NCBI GenBank assembly: GCA_037975125.1
Contig: CM075853.1
Location: 26,448,349 to 26,512,348, forward strand
Length of the DNA: 64,000 nucleotides
Reading direction: 5' to 3'
Source of the DNA: Latrodectus hesperus
Taxonomy: Eukaryota > Arthropoda > Arachnida > Araneae > Theridiidae
Position numbers and translations under genes: made by a program. Under the pieces are notes generated by a model. The model was given only the letters and a program-made list of their open reading frames with translations. It did no database searches and was not told the origin of the DNA. Numbering within the stretch: position 1 is the first letter of the stretch; every line of letters begins with the position of its first letter. Shown piece after piece: positions 47,194-60,453 of the stretch.

Positions 47194-50100
47194 AATAATA
47201 TCTAAAAAGTGTACAGAATTTTTTTATTTTTTACTAAAGTTATCATCTGCTGATAATGCAGGATTTAAATTAAATACTGCTATGACTAAAATGGATTCCG
47301 TTATGTAGAAAATACTACAGTTTAACGCCAATAGGGATAGTAATATTTATCTAATTGGTACACGAGAATGGAAACATTTCTATTTCATACAAAATAGAAA
47401 AATACTTTGATAAATTTATCATTATTCTTCAAATGGAAATTTGATTTTTTAAATCATTTATCAAATTGAAATATTTAAAAAAATAATTGAAATATATTTC
47501 ATAAATGTTTTCCAATTCTATATTCTTTGAAGTAATGTGCAAAAGTGTGTGTATATTTTGAAGCTCAAACATACAATATTGCGTTTAACTTTCATGATGA
47601 ATCGCAGAAAATGTATTAACTTAAATATAGATGTTCATCGGTTAATAGAAATAATTTCCAACTTATACTTCATGAAAAACAAAACAACTGTCATAATTTG
47701 AAGTAAACTTGTTAAAAAAAAAAAAAAAAAAAAAAAAACGTTAGGGAGACTGCATTTGTGTTCCGATATTAAAAGAAATTCAGGACTGTTCAAAGGAACA
47801 TAGGAACGGTTATTTCATGAATCTGCAGACAAAAATATGTCTTCCCTTTTTGGAAATCAACTCAAAGAAATTTTATGTATCTGATCCGATCTAGCAATCA
47901 GGGAAAGCAAAAATGTAAGTAAAATTCAAATTAAAAATTGATTCTTTAAGAAGGGAAAAGTTTTTGTTCCACCACTGGCCAAATTTTATTACCAAAAAAC
48001 TGTCATGATATTTTATTTAAGAAAATTATTAGTTTGTACTTTCGTCATTCAATCACCGAAGGCTTCAGCCGGTAGACTATCCCTCACACAATGCTAAATC
48101 AACGTAAAAAGAATTCTTAAATTTGTGATATACTATGTACCTTGAAATATTTTGCTTAAAATATGTTTTAAAAATGTATCCTTTTATTTTTCATACCTTT
48201 AAAATTATAAAAAATATTATTTATAATTTTAAGATGATCAAATATTAAAATGCTTTTTATTTATTATGTAACATTTGAAAATAATAAATCTTGGTTAATT
48301 TATCAGTTAATGATTGTTTTTATAATTAATTTAATGTAAAATATTATTATACTAGAAAACAAAATCGAGAAAAGTGCGAAAGTGAAATAGGAGCAAGTGG
48401 TTTCTCAGTGATTATGTAAATGCATGACAGTGAATAAGCCCGAACTTATTCTTAGATGAAAATCATTTACAATATTTTAATAGATATTTAATGATAAAAT
48501 TCAAGTTTATAAAAATCACGGTCATTGTTAATGAATTTCTGCAAGGCACGTAGAACTTCACTTTCTTGACATTAAAAAAAAGTAGAATGGTAATTCAGAA
48601 ATAGGCTTAAATATGCATCGTTAAAACTGATAGCGACTGTGAATGAGCAGTTACTTACATATTAAAAAAGCAAATGGCAAGTTCATTAAAAAAATGTTTA
48701 ACTCGCTGTGATAAAAATTGTAAAGTAAATGCGTAAAAAGATATTCCAGTGAATGTTATTTTTATTTTATAAGTTTAAATTTTTTGATAGCTCTTTCTAA
48801 ATATCGTGCCCTGTCAGTAATTGTATGTGACATTTGCACCGTCTTCAGAAAAGAATAAATGGACCAATCATTCATCGGGCTTAATTTAAGCATTGATGTT
48901 TATCTTTTCGCACGTGGACAGTTCTAGTAGGAAATTTCCATGGATAACGAAAATTGAAATGGCTCAAACGAAATAACACCAATTATTTTTCCTTTTATTT
49001 TATATAACTCTTTTCAAAGCTCGGTAAAAAAATGTACATTTATATATAATTTTAGCTATCTGGTAAAGAAACTTTACATAAACCAGTACTTTTAAGTTTT
49101 TTTTAACTTAATCTGTGTGGTTGTATGTTTAAAAATTATATTTTAATGAGCATCAAGTTTAAAAATTTTGAATAATATACTTAATAAACTTGTAAAATCT
49201 TGTACTAGTGTAAAATCTCGTCGAATAGAAAAATTAACGCAGATATGACTAAACTAACACAAACTGCTTCATATTGTTTCTCTGTGCATATTTAAAAAAA
49301 ATAGAACACAAAGTATAACATAAAATTAAAAAATTGTGACGCAGTTTATTTGTAAAATAACTCAACATACTTGGTATTTTTAATTTATTATTCTAACAAA
49401 AACATTTATTTAAATGAAATTTTAAAATGATTGATATTATACCCCTAATTGATAACTGTAAAATGTTATCTTCAACAATAAATATGAATGAAGTCAAACG
49501 AGAAAAATAGGAAAAAAACTCGACCGAAAAGAATTTTCAAATTCTTTTCTGGAGGGATGCATGTTTATCAAAAAGTAACAACTACTTATTTGTTATATAT
49601 TTTCCTATTCTCGACAAAAATAGTGTGGTTTAGTACATTTTCTTTATTATTATTCTAGATCGATAAGATTTTATATATATGTACCAATATGTCTTATACA
49701 AAAATTAATCAAGATGCAAAAAATAAGCAACCCTAAGAATTAGAATTTTCTCTAAGAATGCTTTCGTTTAAATTAAATATTTTTATGATCATATATTTCA
49801 TTATACTGGTTAATTATATTGTAATCATTTTTGTACACTATTTTCAAATATTTTTATTATTTTTATATCAAACTATAAGCTGAATACTTCTGGTCTTTTG
49901 TTCAACTATTCCTATCTCTCCATAAGCTTTTATAATAATTCGAAATCCATTTAAAATTGGGGAAAGAAGTCAAATTTTTCGAATAACAAACAAAATCTGT
50001 TTTTCCACATATGATAATGATGAAGGTAGATCGCCTGGTACGAGACGAAGTACCTTACCTGACTAGTACTATAAATTTTTTAAATATATATTTCTTTAGA

Positions 50101-50355
50101 GCAACACAAAATCTGAGGTATTTACGTAAAAAAATCATTTAAATGTTTAAAATCTTATCTTTACAGTTAAATATATAAGGTAGTTTCTTTTATCTCTTTT
50201 TTGTATAGGTTTGGTCATAAGAAAAGTCTTCAGTTCAAAAGTCTTGGAATCTATTTAGGTCCTGGTGTAATTAGATCTCGTTTGCAAAATGTAACCATAA
50301 AATCGAAATGTAGACTTTAAAATGGTTAATCATTAATAGATTTGTATTTGCCACA
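47194..50355. other. AT-rich intergenic, nothing recognised
   Basis: About 3.2 kb with no ORF of note. A 25-base poly(A) is at 47717-47741. Otherwise featureless by eye. Confidence 0.5.
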
Positions 50356-50357
50356 TA

Positions 50358-50660
50358 CAGGGTGCGGCAAGATAACTTCTTTTTTTGTATTGCGATGATA
50401 CAAATATTAAAGATATAGCTTTTTTGTTTTTGCATACAAAAGTTACATTTTTACGTAGTTTTAAATATCAAATTGGTCAAGTGATGCCCGCCATTGGCGA
50501 TACACTGGGTGAACCATACCGTGCTGTTCTCATCACTCTCTCCAATAGTGTCTCACATTTTTATTCTCTCCTCTCTGATACGAAATCATGCCACTTTACT
50601 ACTTTTCGTGTTATTACAATTCGAAATAAGGAAGTTAGCTTGCCTCACCTTTTGTAACTT
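50358..50660 (-). mobile_element. Truncated mariner-like element: one terminus plus transposase C-terminus
   Basis: TA then CAGGGTGCGGCAAGATAAC at 50356-50376 is a mariner-like terminus, akin to the CAGGGTG end at 4688. Inside it, on the minus strand, the frame ending at 50451 encodes QCIANGGHHLTNLIFKTT then stop, matching the Cys...NGGH typical of mariner-like transposase C-termini. A one-base shift lies just upstream (about 50525), where ETLLERVMRT continues in another frame. No opposite terminus was found. Confidence 0.6.
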
Positions 50661-50801
50661 GCAGATTCGTCAACATTGCTCCAATTACACCAGGCACGAA
50701 TAAGAACAAATTGCGAATTTTAATGAAATTGCTTGGGTTGTTTCTGACTCTTGAACTATTTTTATTTGTATAGAGTTTTATGTATTTTCTTTTTATTTCA
50801 G

Positions 50802-50945
50802 GTCTCTTGGAATTTGGTCAGCACGAGAGAAATATCGCTGCCTTTCGGTTACATTCAACACGTGCAAGCAGAAGTTCATCAGGAAGAAACGCCTTGGATG
50901 CCGACGGACAGGGGACGTCCATAGAGAACTTCTTCATCCCGTCCT
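50802..50945 (+). other. Exon-like block entering the satellite array
   Basis: A TTTTTATTTCAG acceptor (AG at 50800-50801) precedes 144 bp of GC-balanced sequence open in all three plus frames, which runs directly into the first 78-bp unit. I could not decide on a frame or family. It could be the last exon of a gene (coding or not) whose 3' end is now satellite. The array is followed by AATAAA at 53595-53600. Confidence 0.3.
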
Positions 50946-53585
50946 GCTGCATCAGCAGGATACCCCAAAAGCGATGACCAGCCGGACATCAGTACAGCAA
51001 CTGGAACACTGTGATATATTCTGCCACATCAGCAGGATACCCCAAAAGCGATGACCATCCGGACATCAGTACAGCAACTTGAACACTGTGATATAGTCTG
51101 CCACATCAGCAGGATACCTGAAAAGCGATGACCAGCACGGACATCAGTACAGCAACTTGAACACTGTGATATAGTCTGCCACATCAACAGGATACCCCAA
51201 AAGCGATGGCCAGCACGGACATCAGTACAGCAACTTGAACACTGTGATATAGTCTGCCACATCAGCAGGATACCCCAAAAGCGATGACCATCCGGACATC
51301 AGTACAGCAACTTGAACACTGTGATATAGTCTGCCACATCAGCAGGATACCTCAAAAGCGATGACCAGCACGGACATCAGTACAGCAACTTGAACACTGT
51401 GATATAGTCTGCCACATCAGCAGGATACCCCAAAAGCGATGACCAGCACGGACATCAGTACAGCAACTTGAACACTGTGATATAGTCTGCCACATCAGCA
51501 GGATACCCCAAAAGCGATGACCAGCACGGACATCAGTACAGCAACTTGAACACTGTGATATAGTCTGCCACATCAGCAGGATACCCCAAAAGCGATGACC
51601 AGCACGGACATCAGTACAGCAACTTGAACACTGTGATATAGTCTGCCACATCAGCAGGATACCTGAAAAGCGATGACCAGCACGGACATCAGTACAGCAA
51701 CTTGAACACTGTGATATAGTCTGCCACATCAACAGGATACCCCAAAAGCGATGGCCAGCACGGACATCAGTACAGCAACTTGAACACTGTGATATAGTCT
51801 GCCACATCAACAGGATACCCCAAAAGCGATGACCAGCACGGACATCAGTACAGCAACTTGAACACTGTGATATTGTCTGCCACATCAGCAGGATACCCCA
51901 AAAGCGATGACCAGCACGGACATCAGTACAGCAACTTGAACACTGTGATATAGTCTGCCACATCAGCAGGATACCCCAAAAGCGATGACCAGCACGGACA
52001 TCAGTACAGCAACTTGAACACTGTGATATAGTCTGCCACATCAGCAGGATACCCCAAAAGCGATGGCCAGCACGGACATCAGTACAGCAACTTGAACACT
52101 GTGATATAGTCTGCCACATCAACAGGATACCCCAAAAGCGATGACCAGCACGGACATCAGTACAGCAACTTGAACACTGTGATATTGTCTGCCACATCAG
52201 CAGGATACCCCAAAAGCGATGACCAGCACGGACATCAGTACAGCAACTTGAACACTGTGATATAGTCTGCCACATCAGCAGGATACCCCAAAAGCGATGA
52301 CCAGCACGGACATCAGTACAGCAACTTGAACACTGTGATATAGTCTGCCACATCAGCAGGATACCTCAAAAGCGATGACCAGCACGGACATCAGTACAGC
52401 AACTTGAACACTGTGATATAGTCTGCCACATCAACAGGATACCCCAAAAGCGATGACCAGCACGGACATCAGTACAGCAATTTGAACACTGTGATATAGT
52501 CTGCCACATCAGCAGGATACCCCAAAAGCGATGACCAGCACGGACATCAGTACAGCAACTTGAACACTGTGATATTGTCTGCCACATCAGCAGGATACCC
52601 CAAAAGCGATGACCAGCACGGACATCAGTACAGCAATTTGAACACTGTGATATAGTCTGCCACATCAACAGGATACCCCAAAAGCGATGACCAGCACGGA
52701 CATCAGTACAGCAATTTGAACACTGTGATATAGTCTGCCACATCAGCAGGATACCTGAAAAGCGATGACCAGCACGGACATCAGTACAGCAACTTGAACA
52801 CTGTGATATTGTCTGCCACATCAGCAGGATACCCCAAAAGCGATGACCAGCACGGACATCAGTACAGCAATTTGAACACTGTGATATAGTCTGCCACATC
52901 AGCAGGATACCCCAAAAGCGATGACCAGCACGGACATCAGTACAGCAACTTGAACACTGTGATATTGTCTGCCACATCAGCAGGATACCCCAAAAGCGAT
53001 GACCAGCACGGACATCAGTACAGCAACTTGAACACTGTGATATTGTCTGCCACATCAGCAGGATACCCCAAAAGCGATGACCAGCACGGACATCAGTACA
53101 GCAACTTGAACACTGTGATATTGTCTGCCACATCAGCAGGATACCCCAAAAGCGATGACCAGCACGGACATCAGTACAGCAACTTGAACACTGTGATATT
53201 GTCTGCCACATCAGCAGGATACCCCAAAAGCGATGACCAGCACGGACATCAGTACAGCAACTTGAACACTGTGATATTGTCTGCCACATCAGCAGGATAC
53301 CCCAAAAGCGATGACCAGCACGGACATCAGTACAGCAACTTGAACACTGTGATATTGTCTGCCACATCAACAGGATACCCCAAAAGCGATGGCCAGCACG
53401 GACATCAGTACAGCAACTTGAACACTGTGATATAGTCTGCCACATCAGCAGGATACCCCAAAAGCGATGACCATCCGAACATCAGTACAGCAACTGGAAC
53501 ACTGTGATATAGTCTGCCACATCAGCAGGATACCCCAAAGCGATGACCAGCCGGACATCAGTACAACAACTTGAACACTGTGATA
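50946..53585. repeat. 78-bp satellite array, about 34 units
   Basis: Head-to-tail 78-bp units (CTGCCACATCAGCAGGATAC... to ...GAACACTGTGATATAGT), mostly over 95% identical. Recurrent variants: CAGCAGG/CAACAGG, TACCCCA/TACCTGA/TACCTCA, ATGACC/ATGGCC, AACTTG/AATTTG and TATAGT/TATTGT. Units at both ends are more divergent (CATCCGGAC, CTGGAACAC), as expected for satellite edges. Because 78 = 3 x 26, long ORFs (333 and 359 codons minus, 161 plus) stay open on both strands; these are by-products rather than genes. Confidence 0.97.
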
Positions 53586-53956
53586 TAAAAGTCAAATAAA
53601 TCTACTTGAACACCATTCTCTATTTAAGTACTATATTTGCAGCGCTTGTGATAGAAAAGCATGATCTTTCTTCTCACCGTTGTGACAAAATATCTTTCCT
53701 GGTATATTTCATAAATTGATAAGTACTTTATCAAATATATATCAATATGAATGTAAAATTTATGAAGTTTTATTAATGGAATTCGATTTAAAAAATTTTT
53801 TCTCTAAATGGTCAAAGTTGTTTTAAAAAAAAGAATAAAAAAATACTTTCTCAGAGTTAATTGGGTATAAGGAATGTTCAAAAAAATAGCCATGTGATTT
53901 TTCAAAACAAAACACCGTGCTGGTCATCGCTTTTGAAAGAATTAGTAATTTCTTTT

Positions 53957-53968
53957 GCCATCTAGTGG
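53957..53968 (-). promoter_or_regulatory. CTCF-like motif in macrorepeat copy 1
   Basis: Minus-strand CCACTAGATGGC fits the vertebrate/insect CTCF core CCASYAGRKGGC exactly. Equivalent sites lie at 56303-56314, 58648-58659 and 60994-61005. Sequence match only. Confidence 0.35.
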
Positions 53969-55501
53969 CCATTTCAATTATTATTTTTGGTGATGCATAA
54001 TTTCCCTAATCGTACCGAATTATTAATTATTTTCACTATTCCTCATAGATTTTATAAATTGATAGGTCTTTTATGAAATATATATCAATATAAATGTAAA
54101 TTTTATGAAGTGTTTCGCTAATGGAATTTAGTCCAAGAAATTTTTCTCCTAATGGTCGAAAATATTTAAAAAAAATAATTAAAAATACTTCCTTAGAGAT
54201 AATTGGGCTTAAGAAATGTTAAAAAAAATAGCCATGTGTTTTTTTAAAACTATAATATTGTAAAGAAGTTATATTAATTTCTTTCACCATTTTTTGGCCA
54301 TTTCAAGTATTATTTTTGATTATACATAATTTCCCTAAACTTATTGACTTTTGAAGGCTTACTAATGGAATTTAATCCAAGAAATTAACCCTTTAGCTGA
54401 AAAAATTCCGAAAAAAAAAATTAAAAATCTGCTAAGAAATAAAAACGCATGAGAAATATAAAGTAAAAAACCCGTTTCTTTTTTTTTTTAAACCATTAAC
54501 TTAGAGCAGACGGTGATTTGTGGCACCATCTAGTGCCTATTTTAAACATTATTTCGTTGATGTTTGATTCCCTTTAACTTGCAGAATTATTTATTTGTGT
54601 AATTTAATGTATGAAAAAATGTACATAAAATTTATGTAAAATATTTAAATTCAAATCTCTCATTTTCCCTTAGATTTTAATAACCTATTTTTTATTCTGC
54701 TATCGTTTTTGATAAATTAATAACTAAATAAAATTGTTTACATGTAATAAAACTCCATTCAAATAGAGAGATTATAAAATTGCGATATTTTTCCTGTAAT
54801 TACTTATAACTATATTTAAAAAAAATGCCTCAAAAACTTATATGTTGCTTAATATTTTTCTTACTAATTTATTAAAATTTTCTTACATCAGAAACAAATA
54901 TTTTAATTCTTTTATTTTCCTCTTGCTGGTAAAATGACTTGTTTTTACAAACGCTAGTAATATAGTGTGAACTAGAGATTTCTCTGGTAGATCGTACACT
55001 CGATCTCAAAGTAATTATACGAACGAACTTAATATTTTTGTGTGAAACGATGAACTGTAGTAAAATGTTTTTATTTTATTTTATTTTTTTCCTAAAAATG
55101 TTGAAACGATTTTTTTTTTTTTTTTTTTGTATTTTTAGAATAAATAGTGTTGTGTATGTTTTGAAATTGTATCTTTCTTTTAAGTAGTATTCATCACATT
55201 ACATTAGCTTCAAGTACCAAAAAAAATGTGAAGTGCTTGTGGACATGATTAACTCTAATTTTAAAGCAAGTTGTCTTAAAAATCGAATAAATGTACTAAA
55301 TATATCACGCATTGAATATCATTGCTTAATCTTGTCTTGCCAACCCCTCACATGTATATTACTCTTGACTGACAACTTTCATTTTTTGAAAGTAAAGATA
55401 TTTACACAATTTTTAAAAATATTTACCTTTTATTTATCTTTGTTCAAAACTGCGTTTTGCACCCCGAAATGAGTCTCGGGTGAGCTAAAAGATAAGGTGT
55501 T

Positions 55502-55687
55502 TTGAAATTACATTTAGTTACCAAATTATTAAATATTAAACAAAGATATCTTCCACATCCGCCTTCCAATGCATTTTCAATCGACGGTGCTTTGAAAAAA
55601 TCGAAAACACGTTCGCTGCAAAGGGTGAAAACGACTGTTTCCGAAAATCGAACAGAAAGTATGAAGAATAACATTACGAGTATGTAA
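55502..55687 (+). CDS. Weak 61-codon ORF in each macrorepeat
   Basis: In the GC-richer patch of the unit, MKLHLVTKLLNIKQRYLPHP... runs to a stop at 55687. It is repeated at 57848, 60194 and 62539. No motif is recognised, and an 88-codon ORF overlaps on the minus strand. Conservation among copies carries no weight because the whole unit is near-identical. Listed as a low-confidence possibility only. Confidence 0.12.
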   Translation: MKLHLVTKLLNIKQRYLPHPPSNAFSIDGALKKSKTRSLQRVKTTVSENRTESMKNNITSM

Positions 55688-55761
55688 GAAGGTAGAGGGA
55701 ACATATGCATTATTCTACTCTTATCTTTAACGGTTATGCAGAGATAATGATTTTAAAAACA

Positions 55762-58107
55762 CTTGAACACTGTGATATAGTCTGCCACATCAGCAGGATA
55801 CCCCAAAAGCGATGACCATCCGAACATCAGTACAGCAACTGGAACACTGTGATATAGTCTGCCACATCAGCAGGATACCCCAAAGCGATGACCAGCCGGA
55901 CATCAGTACAACAACTTGAACACTGTGATATAAAAGTCAAATAAATCTACTTGAACACCATTCTCTATTTAAGTACTATATTTGCAGCGCTTGTGATAGA
56001 AAAGCATGATCTTTCTTCTCACCGTTGTGACAAAATATCTTTCCTGGTATATTTCATAAATTGATAAGTACTTTATCAAATATATATCAATATGAATGTA
56101 AAATTTATGAAGTTTTATTAATGGAATTCGATTTAAAAAATTTTTTTCTCTAAATGGTCAAAGTTGTTTTAAAAAAAAGAATAAAAAAATACTTTCTCAG
56201 AGTTAATTGGGTATAAGGAATGTTCAAAAAAATAGCCATGTGATTTTTCAAAACAAAACACCGTGCTGGTCATCGCTTTTGAAAGAATTAGTAATTTCTT
56301 TTGCCATCTAGTGGCCATTTCAATTATTATTTTTGGTGATGCATAATTTCCCTAATCGTACCGAATTATTAATTATTTTCACTATTCCTCATAGATTTTA
56401 TAAATTGATAGGTCTTTTATGAAATATATATCAATATAAATGTAAATTTTATGAAGTGTTTCGCTAATGGAATTTAGTCCAAGAAATTTTTCTCCTAATG
56501 GTCGAAAATATTTAAAAAAAATAATTAAAAATACTTCCTTAGAGATAATTGGGCTTAAGAAATGTTAAAAAAAATAGCCATGTGTTTTTTTAAAACTATA
56601 ATATTGTAAAGAAGTTATATTAATTTCTTTCACCATTTTTTGGCCATTTCAAGTATTATTTTTGATTATACATAATTTCCCTAAACTTATTGACTTTTGA
56701 AGGCTTACTAATGGAATTTAATCCAAGAAATTAACCCTTTAGCTGAAAAAATTCCGAAAAAAAAAATTAAAAATCTGCTAAGAAATAAAAACGCATGAGA
56801 AATATAAAGTAAAAAACCCGTTTCTTTTTTTTTTTAAACCATTAACTTAGAGCAGACGGTGATTTGTGGCACCATCTAGTGCCTATTTTAAACATTATTT
56901 CGTTGATGTTTGATTCCCTTTAACTTGCAGAATTATTTATTTGTGTAATTTAATGTATGAAAAAATGTACATAAAATTTATGTAAAATATTTAAATTCAA
57001 ATCTCTCATTTTCCCTTAGATTTTAATAACCTATTTTTTATTCTGCTATCGTTTTTGATAAATTAATAACTAAATAAAATTGTTTACATGTAATAAAACT
57101 CCATTCAAATAGAGAGATTATAAAATTGCGATATTTTTCCTGTAATTACTTATAACTATATTTAAAAAAAATGCCTCAAAAACTTATATGTTGCTTAATA
57201 TTTTTCTTACTAATTTATTAAAATTTTCTTACATCAGAAACAAATATTTTAATTCTTTTATTTTCCTCTTGCTGGTAAAATGACTTGTTTTTACAAACGC
57301 TAGTAATATAGTGTGAACTAGAGATTTCTCTGGTAGATCGTACACTCGATCTCAAAGTAATTATACGAACGAACTTAATATTTTTGTGTGAAACGATGAA
57401 CTGTAGTAAAATGTTTTTATTTTATTTTATTTTTTTCCTAAAAATGTTGAAACGATTTTTTTTTTTTTTTTTTTGTATTTTTAGAATAAATAGTGTTGTG
57501 TATGTTTTGAAATTGTATCTTTCTTTTAAGTAGTATTCATCACATTACATTAGCTTCAAGTACCAAAAAAAATGTGAAGTGCTTGTGGACATGATTAACT
57601 CTAATTTTAAAGCAAGTTGTCTTAAAAATCGAATAAATGTACTAAATATATCACGCATTGAATATCATTGCTTAATCTTGTCTTGCCAACCCCTCACATG
57701 TATATTACTCTTGACTGACAACTTTCATTTTTTGAAAGTAAAGATATTTACACAATTTTTAAAAATATTTACCTTTTATTTATCTTTGTTCAAAACTGCG
57801 TTTTGCACCCCGAAATGAGTCTCGGGTGAGCTAAAAGATAAGGTGTTTTGAAATTACATTTAGTTACCAAATTATTAAATATTAAACAAAGATATCTTCC
57901 ACATCCGCCTTCCAATGCATTTTCAATCGACGGTGCTTTGAAAAAATCGAAAACACGTTCGCTGCAAAGGGTGAAAACGACTGTTTCCGAAAATCGAACA
58001 GAAAGTATGAAGAATAACATTACGAGTATGTAAGAAGGTAGAGGGAACATATGCATTATTCTACTCTTATCTTTAACGGTTATGCAGAGATAATGATTTT
58101 AAAAACA
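55762..58107. repeat. 2.35-kb macrorepeat, copy 2
   Basis: Same structure as copy 1. By eye it differs only in homopolymer lengths (for example one extra T at about 56140). Confidence 0.97.
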
Positions 58108-60453
58108 CTTGAACACTGTGATATAGTCTGCCACATCAGCAGGATACCCCAAAAGCGATGACCATCCGAACATCAGTACAGCAACTGGAACACTGTGATA
58201 TAGTCTGCCACATCAGCAGGATACCCCAAAGCGATGACCAGCCGGACATCAGTACAACAACTTGAACACTGTGATATAAAAGTCAAATAAATCTACTTGA
58301 ACACCATTCTCTATTTAAGTACTATATTTGCAGCGCTTGTGATAGAAAAGCATGATCTTTCTTCTCACCGTTGTGACAAAATATCTTTCCTGGTATATTT
58401 CATAAATTGATAAGTACTTTATCAAATATATATCAATATGAATGTAAAATTTATGAAGTTTTATTAATGGAATTCGATTTAAAAAATTTTTTTCTCTAAA
58501 TGGTCAAAGTTGTTTTAAAAAAAAGAATAAAAAAATACTTTCTCAGAGTTAATTGGGTATAAGGAATGTTCAAAAAATAGCCATGTGATTTTTCAAAACA
58601 AAACACCGTGCTGGTCATCGCTTTTGAAAGAATTAGTAATTTCTTTTGCCATCTAGTGGCCATTTCAATTATTATTTTTGGTGATGCATAATTTCCCTAA
58701 TCGTACCGAATTATTAATTATTTTCACTATTCCTCATAGATTTTATAAATTGATAGGTCTTTTATGAAATATATATCAATATAAATGTAAATTTTATGAA
58801 GTGTTTCGCTAATGGAATTTAGTCCAAGAAATTTTTCTCCTAATGGTCGAAAATATTTAAAAAAAATAATTAAAAATACTTCCTTAGAGATAATTGGGCT
58901 TAAGAAATGTTAAAAAAAATAGCCATGTGTTTTTTTAAAACTATAATATTGTAAAGAAGTTATATTAATTTCTTTCACCATTTTTTGGCCATTTCAAGTA
59001 TTATTTTTGATTATACATAATTTCCCTAAACTTATTGACTTTTGAAGGCTTACTAATGGAATTTAATCCAAGAAATTAACCCTTTAGCTGAAAAAATTCC
59101 GAAAAAAAAAATTAAAAATCTGCTAAGAAATAAAAACGCATGAGAAATATAAAGTAAAAAACCCGTTTCTTTTTTTTTTTTAAACCATTAACTTAGAGCA
59201 GACGGTGATTTGTGGCACCATCTAGTGCCTATTTTAAACATTATTTCGTTGATGTTTGATTCCCTTTAACTTGCAGAATTATTTATTTGTGTAATTTAAT
59301 GTATGAAAAAATGTACATAAAATTTATGTAAAATATTTAAATTCAAATCTCTCATTTTCCCTTAGATTTTAATAACCTATTTTTTATTCTGCTATCGTTT
59401 TTGATAAATTAATAACTAAATAAAATTGTTTACATGTAATAAAACTCCATTCAAATAGAGAGATTATAAAATTGCGATATTTTTCCTGTAATTACTTATA
59501 ACTATATTTAAAAAAAATGCCTCAAAAACTTATATGTTGCTTAATATTTTTCTTACTAATTTATTAAAATTTTCTTACATCAGAAACAAATATTTTAATT
59601 CTTTTATTTTCCTCTTGCTGGTAAAATGACTTGTTTTTACAAACGCTAGTAATATAGTGTGAACTAGAGATTTCTCTGGTAGATCGTACACTCGATCTCA
59701 AAGTAATTATACGAACGAACTTAATATTTTTGTGTGAAACGATGAACTGTAGTAAAATGTTTTTATTTTATTTTATTTTTTTCCTAAAAATGTTGAAACG
59801 ATTTTTTTTTTTTTTTTTTTGTATTTTTAGAATAAATAGTGTTGTGTATGTTTTGAAATTGTATCTTTCTTTTAAGTAGTATTCATCACATTACATTAGC
59901 TTCAAGTACCAAAAAAAATGTGAAGTGCTTGTGGACATGATTAACTCTAATTTTAAAGCAAGTTGTCTTAAAAATCGAATAAATGTACTAAATATATCAC
60001 GCATTGAATATCATTGCTTAATCTTGTCTTGCCAACCCCTCACATGTATATTACTCTTGACTGACAACTTTCATTTTTTGAAAGTAAAGATATTTACACA
60101 ATTTTTAAAAATATTTACCTTTTATTTATCTTTGTTCAAAACTGCGTTTTGCACCCCGAAATGAGTCTCGGGTGAGCTAAAAGATAAGGTGTTTTGAAAT
60201 TACATTTAGTTACCAAATTATTAAATATTAAACAAAGATATCTTCCACATCCGCCTTCCAATGCATTTTCAATCGACGGTGCTTTGAAAAAATCGAAAAC
60301 ACGTTCGCTGCAAAGGGTGAAAACGACTGTTTCCGAAAATCGAACAGAAAGTATGAAGAATAACATTACGAGTATGTAAGAAGGTAGAGGGAACATATGC
60401 ATTATTCTACTCTTATCTTTAACGGTTATGCAGAGATAATGATTTTAAAAACA
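58108..60453. repeat. 2.35-kb macrorepeat, copy 3
   Basis: Same structure. It has one fewer A in the run at about 58573 and an extra T at about 59170. Confidence 0.97.

Larger units (their letters stand above)
53417..55761. repeat. 2.35-kb macrorepeat, copy 1
   Basis: The unit consists of two edge-type 78-bp satellite units, an AATAAA (53595-53600), about 2.2 kb of AT-rich single-origin sequence and an end in ATTTTAAAAACA. It has T-runs near 55110, a GC-richer patch at 55440-55690, a CTCF-like site at 53957-53968 and a 21-bp inverted satellite fragment at 53915-53935. Four head-to-tail copies follow at a period of 2345-2346 bp. Confidence 0.97.

Noticed and set aside
51352..53445. Long ORFs (333 and 359 codons, minus) repeating a 26-residue Cys-rich peptide
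   Set aside because: They are open only because the satellite unit is 78 bp (3 x 26). A plus-strand ORF of the same period is also open, variation is not biased to third positions, and no start or signal context is seen.
50946..53585. CRISPR-like array
   Set aside because: Units are contiguous 78-bp copies with no unique spacers, no cas genes and a eukaryotic context.
55444..55710. 88-codon minus ORF in each macrorepeat, with hydrophobic start
   Set aside because: Overlaps a plus ORF, no homology recognised; repetition reflects array identity, not selection.
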